A DNA stretch of 64,000 nt, taken from assembly GCA_905250115.1 (NCBI GenBank), contig CAJNOI010000093.1, positions 303,089 through 367,088 of the forward strand, written 5' to 3'. Shown here piece after piece: positions 12,268 to 22,500 of this stretch (the stretch's first letter is position 1; each line of letters opens with the position of its first letter). The notes under the pieces were generated by a model, which saw only the letters and a program-made list of their open reading frames with translations, had not been told where the DNA came from and searched no databases. This DNA is from Adineta steineri (lineage: Eukaryota; Rotifera; Eurotatoria; Adinetida; Adinetidae). The position numbers and the translations under genes are program-made.

Positions 12268-13906
12268 ATGGTATTATTCACATTATTTATTATCACTATT
12301 TTTCTACTTTTATTGTGTTATTATATTAAACGTATCTATTTTACTTTATATGGTTCCATACCTGGTTTACCACCTCAATTTCTCGTCGGTAATTTACTTG
12401 AAACTGGCGTTATAGGAAAGAATATTCCTATCAATCTAATATTTCTTGATTTGAAAGCAAAATTCGGTGATATATTTCAATATTGGCTTGGTCCAACACG
12501 TATCATTGTCGTCAGTCGTCTAGAAGATGTTCAATATATCTATAGTCATCGACATATTTATGATCAAGGTGATATATTTATCGACAAAATTAGTCTTGTT
12601 AATCCATATGCAGGACTTTGTATGAAAGGTATTCAATATTGATCTTTATTTTTCTTTAGATAGTTTTTTGAAAAAAAATTTTATTTGTAAAAATTTTAGG
12701 AGCATCATTTAAACGTCATATTAGTATTACTAGTCCATTATTTCGTCGTAATAAAATCAATACATATTTAGATACAATAAATGATTGTACAGATAAATTA
12801 TTGGTTCGTTGGCAAAATTCTAATGATAATTCGCGAGAAATTCATTTAAATATGATTGAACAATGTCAACAATTATTACTTTCAATATTTGGTTATATTG
12901 CTTTTGATTATGATCTTCAAACACTTGATGATGAATATAATAGTCAGAAAAATGAATTGACTCATGCATTACATATACATCTTGGAGCAGCAATAACTAC
13001 AATTCAATTACCAACAATTATTGCTCGAATTTATTTATTAAATCCTGTATATCGACGAGCACGAGCAACAATTGATCGATATTTACAACAAATGATTGAA
13101 CAAGAATTACGTGAAACACCAGATATGAGAGCTGAACGTAAAAGAACAAGTTTAATTGCTTCATTAGTTGATTCATTACAACAAGATGAAAAACTTGAAC
13201 AAACGAAATCTGAAGAAGATAAAAAAGGTTAATTAAACTTACTAATAAATAATTCGATTTTACTTTTTTTTTCATATTAAGGTCTTTCACGAGCTGAAGT
13301 TATTGGAGAAATGCTTTCATTACTTTCAGCTGGTTATAGTACAACTTCAACTTCTGTTGTTTGGTTTATTTTTTTATGAGTAAATCTTGTAATGTACAAA
13401 ATAAATTAAAAAAAGAAATATCTCAATATGATCATCAACGTCTTACAATTGAACAACTTGATTCATTAGTTTATTTGGATTGTATTATTCGTGAATTATT
13501 TCGTTTTATACCACCTGTTGTTGGTACTGTACGAACATTGATTAATGATGATCAATTACCATCGACTGGTGTTCATTTAAATAAAGGTGATCAAATTTTT
13601 ATTCCATTTTATAATTTAAGTAGAGATCAACGTTACTGTCCAGGATTAATGGATCCTAATCAATTTCATCCTGAACGATTTCTTAATACAACCAATGATA
13701 ATAAAATCGATTCGATAACATTTGGTGGTGGTCATCGACAATGTATTGGTCAAGATTTTGCAAGAATTGAATTGAAAGCTATCTGTGTACGACTTATGCA
13801 ACATGTTACGTTTGGTGATGGAGGAGAGAAAGTCAATGCAGGTGGATATAAACAAACTGATACAATACTACCGAAACATATCGGTGTCACTATTACATTT
13901 GATTAA
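12268..13906 (+). CDS. Cytochrome P450 monooxygenase with a one-base frame break
   Basis: Three exons: 12268-12628, 12700-13227 and 13282-13906. The start is the ATG at 12268, giving an N-terminal membrane anchor (MVLFTLFIITIFLLLL) and the proline hinge IPGLPP. Later come the I-helix (AGYSTTS, with Ser where Asp/Glu usually sits before the conserved Thr), the K-helix ExxR (ELFR), the PERF-type motif (HPERF) and the haem loop FGGGHRQCIG with the Cys thiolate. P450s of this kind are ER-bound haem oxygenases acting on lipids or xenobiotics. The frame breaks right after the I-helix at a T7 run (13369-13375), giving TGA at 13377-13379. One extra T would restore continuity and a normal length of about 504 residues. 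Either a sequencing error in the homopolymer or a recent pseudogene. Confidence 0.85.
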
Positions 13907-14143
13907 TTAACTTTTCGAAATAATATTATGTAGATAGAGTTTAATCTATATATAGTATGTTCTCATATAAAAATAATGATATTTATCCGTTGTATCTATT
14001 ATCGAAAATCTTTACTAGAAATTTGATATATAACATAGTTCTATATAAGAACAGTTGATATTTTTAAATATGATACAAGTTTATCCCCGTGAAAAGTATA
14101 TTTAAGAAAGTAAGTGTGTAGAAATTTTTCTAGATAATATAAA

Positions 14144-15261
14144 ATGGCATTTGTTCGAAATAATCTTCCACGTGTTCAATCAGCATTACGATGGATTAGA
14201 GTTAATGATATAAATCCATTTGAATGGACAACATCAGCACCAATTATTGATCCATCAGAATTAGGTGATAATCAAGTTTTAATTAAAAATCATGCTGTTT
14301 CCCTCAATCCAGTTGATTATAAAATGGCAACAACGAATTTTTCTAATACAAAATTACCAGCAGTGACAGGTTATGATGTTAGTGGTGAGATTGTTGCTAT
14401 AGGAAATGGTGTAAAAGATTTTAAAATTAATGATGAAGTTTTTGGATTTTTAAATTTAAATACAAGTAATGGTGGAGGAGCACTTCAACAATATTCAGTT
14501 GGTGAAATCGAAACATTAATTAAGAAACCCAAAGAAATAAGTCATACAGATGCAGCAACACTTGGTGTAGCATTTGTAACTGCTATGGTAGGATTATTAT
14601 GTATTTCAAAGATAATCTATTTTTTATTCTATTCTATTTTATATAGGATGGACTTCGACAAGCTGATATTAATTCATCAAAATCTATTTTTATTCCTGGT
14701 GGCTCAGGTGGTGTTGGTCATTTTAGTGTGCAAATTGCTCAAATTCGTGGTGCTAAACAAGTTATAACATCAGCCTCGAAAGATGAAGGAATTAAAATTC
14801 TGAAAGAACAATATAAAATAAAAGATGTAATTAATCATGCAAAAGAAAATATTATTGATCGTGTAAAAGAATTAACTAATGGTGAAGGTGTTGATATTGT
14901 TTATGATACAACTTATCTTGAATCAAGTTTTGAAAAAACAATGAAAACAGTTAAAGAAGGTGGCACATGGGTTGTTCTTCGTCGATTTGGATCAGATACA
15001 AGTAAAGAACAGAAAATTCTTGATGAACGAAAAGTCAAATTAGTTCTTGCTGATCTTGGACGATATTGGTTAGGAAATGAACGAGCACAACTAGAAAAAT
15101 TTGCACAAACTACATTATTACAAGGTGCCAAATGGATTGAAGAAGGAAAACTTAAACCATATATTAATCGAATAATTAAACTTGAAGAAGCACAAAATGC
15201 ATTGGAATTAATTAAACAAGGAAAAGGAGGATTTGGAAAAATTGTTATTAAATTATTATGA
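14144..15261 (+). CDS. Zinc-less MDR oxidoreductase, quinone-oxidoreductase type
   Basis: Two exons, 14144-14587 and 14647-15261, give about 352 residues. The N-terminal GroES-like half has VSLNPVDYKMA, GYDVSGEIVAIG and a DEVFGF motif. The Rossmann half starts with GGSGGVGHFSVQIAQ (about residues 166-180), the nucleotide-binding loop of NADPH:quinone reductases and related enoyl reductases. It lacks the zinc-binding Cys cluster of true alcohol dehydrogenases. The expected activity is NADPH-dependent reduction of quinones or activated alkenes in the cytosol or mitochondria. It lies 237 bp after the P450 on the same strand, but an operon-like link is not shown. Substrate is unknown. Confidence 0.88.
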
Positions 15262-15819
15262 TGAGAAAATTCTTTTTTTTTAAATTTAGACAATAAAAAA
15301 TATTTATAGAAAAAATTAAGAAATTATTTTTCTTGTTTTATTTAACTAAAACAAAATATTGATTTTCAAACAAGTAAATAATTATCTCCAGAGGAACTAT
15401 TTCTTTGTATTATATCTATATATTCTAAAAGATTATTTTGTGTAACGATGTAGAAATATCGTTCTTTTCGAACGATAAATATTTGCACATTTCTATTTAT
15501 AAATGAGACATGTAATCATGAGATCGCAGAAAAAAATACAAATTGCGTACTTATTTGTTCTGTTTCTCGTCGTACTTTTCAATGCACTTTTACGACTATC
15601 TTGCGTCTTTTTTTTTCTCCTCCCGTTCTGTGCACATCAAGGTGTATTAATATAAACTTTTTTTCCTTATGCACTTTTTCTATCATGTGAGTGCTTTTTT
15701 ATCTATAATTGGACTTTTTCATATAATCTTGAATAAGTTACAATGGGGTATAAATGCAAATCTAACGAAAGATAGATAAAATTCTTTGTATAAATAAGTT
15801 ATTTAATTATATCTTTGCT
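15262..15819. other. Intergenic region
   Basis: AT-rich. It holds the 3' flank of the oxidoreductase and then the upstream sequence of the methyltransferase. A small imperfect hairpin (8-bp stem, 15457-15477) is the only structure noticed. No coding frame. Confidence 0.45.
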
Positions 15820-15832
15820 TTTCTTTTTGTAG
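15820..15832 (+). promoter_or_regulatory. Splice acceptor directly abutting the start codon (possible trans-splice site)
   Basis: A pyrimidine-rich tract ending in tttttgtag touches the ATG at 15833. Bdelloid mRNAs are known to receive a spliced leader, so this could be a trans-splice acceptor. A 5'-UTR cis-intron is the alternative. It supports the start codon chosen for the methyltransferase. Confidence 0.45.
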
Positions 15833-16624
15833 ATGTCTTCCAACGGATCTGTTACCAAAACACGCAATTTTTATATTGATGAGCCACCAATCAATACTGA
15901 CATTGAAACTTTCTTTACAAAATATGCTTCCATTCCAGTGCCGGAACTACGTGAACACTTGTTGATAATTCGCAATCGTGCTTACCAAAACCATAATTAT
16001 CCATGTCTTGGTCGCTGGGGTTTTCTTGATTTTTCTATTCAACAAAACCCTATTTACAAAGAAGTTGTTGAAAAATGCAAAACTGAAGGTGCAACAGTAA
16101 TTGATTTTGGATGTTGTCTTGGCCAAGATGTACGCCAACTTATCTATGATGGAGTATCTCCGAATCAAATACGTGGATATGATTTAGATCCTTTTTTCAT
16201 TGATCAAGGTTATGAGCTATTTCGAGATGCAGAATTGATGAAAGAAAAGAAAATATTTAGTACAGGTGATATATTTGATGATGAATTTTTAAAGACAATA
16301 GAACCAGCTGATTATGTTCATGTTGGTTCATTTATTCATCTATTTGATGCTGAAACACAGAAGGATGTATGCAAACGACTTACCCATCTATCTAAACATG
16401 CAATCATTGGACGACAGGCTGGTTTATTAGTAGCAGGAGAACATCCTCGCGCAACTGATGGTAAAAAAATGATGAAACATTCTCCCGAAAGCTTTACACG
16501 CATGTGGGATGAAGTTACAAATGGCAAATGGTACGTGGAAAGTGCCACTTTAACAAAAACGACTATCGGAACAATTGACAATGAAAAACTTATTTTTGTA
16601 GTTAGAAAAAGAGATGAAAAATAA
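15833..16624 (+). CDS. SAM-dependent methyltransferase, fungal secondary-metabolism type
   Basis: A single exon of 263 residues. The Rossmann motif I is ATVIDFGCCLGQDVRQL (about residues 87-103) and the acidic ribose-binding residue lies in GYDLDP (about 115-120). Flanking signatures are RNRAYQNHNYPCLGRWGFLD before motif I, GYELFRDAE, then SFIHLFD and IIGRQAG. This combination is, to my knowledge, typical of fungal methyltransferases linked to meroterpenoid and other secondary-metabolite clusters rather than of animal enzymes. It probably methylates a small molecule in the cytosol; the substrate is unknown. It has no introns although its neighbours do, which fits relatively recent acquisition. 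No other biosynthetic-cluster genes are visible nearby. Confidence 0.8.
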   Translation: MSSNGSVTKTRNFYIDEPPINTDIETFFTKYASIPVPELREHLLIIRNRAYQNHNYPCLGRWGFLDFSIQQNPIYKEVVEKCKTEGATVIDFGCCLGQDVRQLIYDGVSPNQIRGYDLDPFFIDQGYELFRDAELMKEKKIFSTGDIFDDEFLKTIEPADYVHVGSFIHLFDAETQKDVCKRLTHLSKHAIIGRQAGLLVAGEHPRATDGKKMMKHSPESFTRMWDEVTNGKWYVESATLTKTTIGTIDNEKLIFVVRKRDEK

Positions 16625-16938
16625 TCAGACTCTAATATTATTTCATTCTTATCTTCCAATAAAATATAATATAGATTTGAAACATGATCTTGTCTAACGA
16701 CATACAATTAAAGAGACTCATTCATTTAAATTTCAGACATGTCATATAATGATTGTAACTATAGAGAAAATTCGAGTTTTTTTTAGTCCAAATGAAAGCA
16801 AACATTTCTATTAAATACTCATGATATAGAAAATCGTTTTGGAATAAATTATTATAGAAAATGATTATTGAAATAAATAAATAAATTGATACCATTTACC
16901 TTTTATCATATTTATCAATGAAAGAAAAAGAAAGTGTC

Positions 16939-19900
16939 TTAATCACTTGTTATATATGTTCTATCAAGAACAATAGATATTGGTTCAATTGAATATTTTT
17001 GTATCCACCATTGAAACTTTTCATTCGACATTGATTTTGATGATTTTTGTTTTCGTCTTTTCATTGTTAAAAATGATCTTTGAGATCGCCGTCGTTTTCT
17101 TTTTAAATCTTTATTTTCTATCGTTGTTGGTATTGTTTGTTCTTGGATGTTTTCCGATGAATCTATTATTACTTCATTTTGCTCTTTATTAACATCAGTC
17201 TCTTCAGGGAAATCCTCATGTTGTGGTTGTTGTTCTTGTTCTTGTTCTTGTATGATTTCTTTTTGTTGATCCATCACAGAATTATTTTGAAGTAGAGTTT
17301 GTTCATTGTCTACTGATTCTATTACATCATTTTGGCATGATGAATTTTTATCTTGTGAAGGAGAAGAAGATCCATGTTCTTGTGGATATGATTGAATATT
17401 TTCTGAAAATTTTTCGAACGATTGTTCAATTATATTTGAAGTCGATTTTGACTCATTATCATGTGAATTATTTGTTGACAGTAGTGAATCTTCTATGGAG
17501 CATTTCTCATTATTATCTATGGTAAATAATTACATTGGTCAATGTAATGATATAATAAGAATACTTACTCTTTTGATCAACTATAGACTGTTGAGGAGAT
17601 ATTGGCTGTGTCTTTGGTATAAACTGTTGATTGAAAAATTCCCAATGTTGTTCTAGTTGATGAAGATTAATTAATCTCAAGGATAAATCTGAATGAGTAG
17701 ATTTATCTGGTTTATATCGTAGTATATGTTTAATTCGACATAAATCAACAAATTTTTCAAATGGCATCCAAGGAAAATATGTTAAAACAATATCTTTAAT
17801 TGAAAGACATAGAATTGTTTCATTAGAGTTTATTGATGATGTTGTGCTATATGATTTTATTTCTTTTCCATGAAAGACTATCAATCGACAATATGAATTA
17901 TTTGATTTATATCCATTAGAAGATGATCCAATGTCTTTTTCTGGTAGATGTTTATCGTCCATAGATTGTTTTCCTCTTTCTACAATTAACAAAACATCAT
18001 ACTCAATTAGTGAAAATTCTCTTTTGAAACTATTATCAATATTTCAATCATTTTTTCAATAGATACTTATAATAAGACAGATAGTATGTTATTCGTCGCA
18101 CTAGTGACGAACATCAGACTCAGATCGTACAATAAGCTATGGAACCAGACATTTCCAGGAAATGATGACGATTTTATGAAAGTAATATTCCAGATCAGAA
18201 AATATTCAGATTTTCCCAATGTCTCCTGACTAGACTCCTGGTTCTTTCTGAAGGTAGATAGTCGGAAGACACCATAAAATCTCTACAATCTTGTAATTTG
18301 GAATATTACTTTCATTTTCCACCAGTCCCGGTCGTTTCTAGGGGTCGGAGTTATTGCCATAGGAAAGAACTTGTTGGTCATGGTATAGAGACTAGGAGAA
18401 CAATCAGGATTTAGATATATACAGCCTTATATGTTTCTTAAAAGCGCGGTTTACCACATGAGAAATTTCTGTATTTAACTGCTAAAATCTTATTGAATCA
18501 GCCCTCAAGCCAGTCACAGACTAGTCACACCCATAAGCTTTGGGTTTCAAGAGTTTATGTTTTACTAATATCGACTAATTAAAATTTGATCTTCATACAA
18601 ACTATGACAAGTGTCTGCTAATCTATACATGACAGAGATATACTCAAGACTTTCTCTATTCAGTACGTCTCTACTACTGTAATAAACATTTCTCGATAAC
18701 GACATATGTCATCGATTCTATTAGTGCACAACTAAATCCTTTCCCACTAGTTTTCATGAGAAACTAAATAATGATGATTTTCAATTTGAATATATAGTTT
18801 TTTTTAAAATAGTCCCGAACAATGAATGTCAAGACAATCCCATCTTTGTTATATTTCCATATATAAAATAAGCAAGAATAAAATCCAAGTACATGTTCTA
18901 CTTTAATATGTGTAATATTTAATAATTTTAAATAAAAATCAACTCACCTATAGTTTGTTTATTATATTTTGATGAAATCCAAATTTCATTATCTTTAATT
19001 GTTTGAGAATGTAATGAAATAAATTGATAAAATTGAACAAAAGGTATAAATGGTGTTATATATACTAAATCTAATCTTGAATAATTTAATTGATTATTTT
19101 TCGATAAAAAACTATTTGAATGAAATTTATTAATATATTGAAAAAGTTTCGCTTCATATTCTGTTAATGAAAAATAATGAATTGGTAATTGATTCATACA
19201 ATAAGATATTATTTCCGATGAAAAATTTGATAATAAATGAATATTAATCATTTGTACACATAAATATTCTTCTCGATGACTATGTCTAAATTGAAGATTA
19301 TTTTAGAAATCTTTTCATTTAAAACAAAAAATTAAATCGATTTCAAAAGATAAATGAGTTGAAAAAAATGCTATATAAAAGCTTAAGTTAGCTTACTTAG
19401 CATTCAATTCATAGAAATAAATATATAAAATATATTAAGACTTTAAGCACTATTTTCATTAACAGTCGACTTTTTTAAAAAAAGATTTTCAATATTTATA
19501 TAAATATCTCCTGAGGTTATCAATATTAATTTCTCAAAGAAAAAGCAACTATGTACTTTTTTTTTCAAGTAAATACTTTTATGTTATAACCATAAAGTTT
19601 TGATTAAATCTTTTACAACTTTCCTCTGTCGTAATAAAAACGTCCGATGTGTGTACCCTCATCAGCTAATGTTTCATAAGACGTTTATTATTAAGACAAA
19701 GACAAGCTTTGCATAGTGTTTGCGAAATAGATTAATAGCTTTACGATTGATATCAATATGATAAGAAAACTTTTGCTTTCATCGTATTTTGACTATTAGT
19801 CAAATAAACCACTCATAACTCATTAGTTATAATGACATATATGAAAAAGTGCTGATGTATAAAGTAATTGAAAAAAACAGACGTGTGGGAAGCAAGTAAT

Positions 19901-20428
19901 ATATGTGGGTAGAAAGGCAATAATTAGTAGATGCATTGTTATAATGAGACAAAGTGAAAAATAATGTATATGTAATATATTTTAAAGGATATTTTTCTTA
20001 GATTGTTAAAGAATCTTCAACAGAAAAAGCCTGCTGTATGCAGAGATTTAAAGTTAATTCGATAAGTACTTAATGCAGAAAGAAAAAATTTTATGTATTC
20101 TATTTTATTGTATAATAAAATACATAAGAAAATGTAAAAACATTCCTTAGTAACAGGTTGCTACTGATCAATGAAGGGCAACAAAATGATTATATATAAG
20201 AATAAGAGATATTTTTAATGAAATTAATTAAAAACAATACCTAAATATAACAGGCAATGAAATTGTTGATGGTGCTATTTGTCGCCACGCAAATTGACCA
20301 AGACGAGATGTTATATCAATTGTTTTCATATTTGTAAATCGTTGATGAATATTTTCATTAGTTTTAGTCAATAATTCAGTATTAGTTGGCATTAGTTTAA
20401 TCGATGAAATCGGACGTTTATGCGCCAT
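16939..20428 (-). CDS. Unrecognised four-exon protein with a nuclear-type C-terminus
   Basis: Four exons join in frame: 20428-20241, 19285-18948, 17979-17569 and 17516-16939, for about 504 residues. All junctions have gt..ag ends and the phases agree (2, 1, 1). The N-terminal half contains LGQFAWRQIAPSTISLPVIF and a well-packed helical stretch (FSLTEYEAKLFQYINKF). The middle has FPWMPFEKFVDLCRIKHIL and LHQLEQHWEFFNQQF. The C-terminal ~190 residues are acidic and Gln/Ser-rich, ending with a basic cluster (KRKRRRSQRSF, MKRRKQKSS) that resembles a bipartite nuclear localisation signal. I do not recognise the family. Two introns are unusually long (955 and 968 nt), and one carries an inverted repeat. 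Gene reality is supported by phase-consistent splicing. Confidence 0.65.
18176..18315. repeat. Inverted repeat inside a long intron (MITE-like)
   Basis: A perfect 17-bp inverted repeat (atgaaagtaatattcca at 18176-18192, and its complement at 18299-18315) bounds about 140 bp. The enclosed sequence is noticeably richer in GC than the intron around it. The size and structure resemble a small non-autonomous DNA element. Confidence 0.5.
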
Positions 20429-22139
20429 TTCAAATTAATTTATTTGAAATTATATCTGAAATAACAATTGAAATGTTCTTTTAGATTATTTTATAGAAAA
20501 ATAATGATGATTGTTTTATATATATATATATATAAATGAAAAAGGTTTTTAAACAAACCGTCCTTTCTCCCAAGGTTAGATAATTGACGCATTGCACAAA
20601 TACAAGAAAGCCTTATCGTATGATGAAAGAAAAAAACAACGACATTTTAATCAACAGAATCAATCTTTAAGAAAAGAAAATCGTCTATTTATCATTCTAG
20701 AATATTTGAGAAAAGTAAAAAAATAATAAATGAATAATTTTGTTTAGTAAAATTGAAATAAAAGATAAATTCTTTTTTGTTATTCGTTACTTATATATAT
20801 AAATATAAAGCATGTGAATGAAACTACGCATCGACTCACGGGTGTCGACTAAAGAAAGTGCACCATACATGAAATGCAACGGAAGGAATGAAGAAAAGGG
20901 AGAAAAAAAAGGAAGAAAAAACGTATGTAACTGACATTTAGACGATGACGAAAAAGAGCAAGATCCCTGAATGAATGATTGCTTCATTCTGTATATATCA
21001 CTTAATATTTTCTTTTTTATGAAAATATTATTTTAAAAAAGAAACAGAGAAAGACTTAGAAAAATTTTTCAGTATAGAAAAGTCATATCAAATTTTTAAA
21101 AGAAATGTTTTTATAAGAATATTCTTTCAGACAAACATTTAACTTATTTATGCATCTCGTTTTCTTTGCAAAAGAAACTTGAATCAATACAGAAAAAAAT
21201 ATGTTATGTGTGCGTTTTGTTACCATAGTATTTTTAATTTCATAATTCACTTTTTTTTTCTCTTTGATTTTTAGGCAAAATGCAAAGTAGATGCGACGAA
21301 GTGTGTCCCTTGTTTTTTTGCTAGCTTCGCTTTAGTCGATCAAATATATTTAATTCAGTTTGCTACTTATCTATTATTAAACACTAAGACTCTATTTCGA
21401 AAGAATAATTACCGAGCTTTATATATATATTTGCTGGAAAGTGAATCGAATTTATTCTAATTATAAGAGGATGGTTTAAATTTGTTTTAAACGATGAAAG
21501 AATATTGAAAAATGCTTTTAGGATGTTGAAAAACTCAAACATGAAAATATCTCTGATGAGATGTGAGAAATGGTGACAGCTAGCCAGTAAAAACTAATAA
21601 TGAAAATGTCTATTGAAAATACAAGTTGAAAATGGTAGTTTTTATTACTTAAGTAAGAAATTATTCTTTTCTTCCGTTTCTTTCAATGCGAAGAAATAAT
21701 ATGCTAAGAATAGACACTCTTATTTCTTCATTTAAATAGCTTTTTTAATAGTTAAGCAAGCGAAACATTAAAATATTGTCATATCACTTCATCATTTAAA
21801 AAATAGTGAAGGCTTACTTTTATAGATATTCAAATATTGACTCGAGTCGGTTAAAAATACAATATTTTTATTTTGCTCGTTATATTCAAAATAATAAGTA
21901 GGTTGAAAGAACACAATGACACTAACAGCCATTTTCTATGCTATCTATTTGATATTATTCAAGCGTGCAATAAATATTTTTTAATATTATAAAAATAATT
22001 TATCACGCATGTGTCTACTGTAGATTTGAAGGCGTTTATATTAGATATGCATGAGAACATATGAAAAACGTCATGGATAATATCATTGGAAAAGAAAAGA
22101 AAATCTAATAAATAAATAAGTATGTTTACCTGTCAGTTT
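20429..22139. other. Intergenic region
   Basis: AT-rich, with a (TA)n microsatellite near 20518-20533. No acceptable coding frame; the short frames here are Ser/Phe- or Lys-rich chance translations. Nothing else identified. Confidence 0.45.
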
Positions 22140-22500
22140 TTTATGCATTTGATCCTTGTAAGAGCTAGCGGCACTAAACTGTGTATGGAACAGTCTTAGA
22201 TCTAGAGGAAGATCGAGACGGGCTTGGCCCAAACGAGGGGGACGGGTGTCGGGAGATTTTCCGCAAGGGCACTCAGTAACTCCTTTGTTGAAGCACTACA
22301 GGAAGTATTCTATCCAACAAAAGTCCAGGTTGAAACTGTTTTGTTAATAATTCTAGCAGAAGTAACCCAACACTGGAGAGAGTAGGAGCTACGGCAGGGT
22401 ATTAGTCCCTTGTCCTCCCCAATAAGAAAAGTTTGTTTTTCTTTGCTTACTAATTTAGGAAACTTCCTAGACGTTCTGGAAATTTTTTGAAGCACTGGTC
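22140..22500. other. GC-rich island of unknown origin
   Basis: About 360 bp with base composition unlike the flanks, including gggcttggcccaaacgaggg. One 61-codon minus frame (22310-22495) is present but unrecognised. It is possibly a decayed transposable element or transferred gene fragment. Confidence 0.4.

Noticed and set aside
15457-15477. Hairpin tatcgttc...gaacgata as a terminator or RNA gene
   Set aside because: Only eight base pairs; such hairpins are common by chance and rho-type terminators do not apply in a eukaryote.
20518-20533. (TA)n runs as special elements
   Set aside because: Ordinary microsatellites in AT-rich DNA, also present near 35144.
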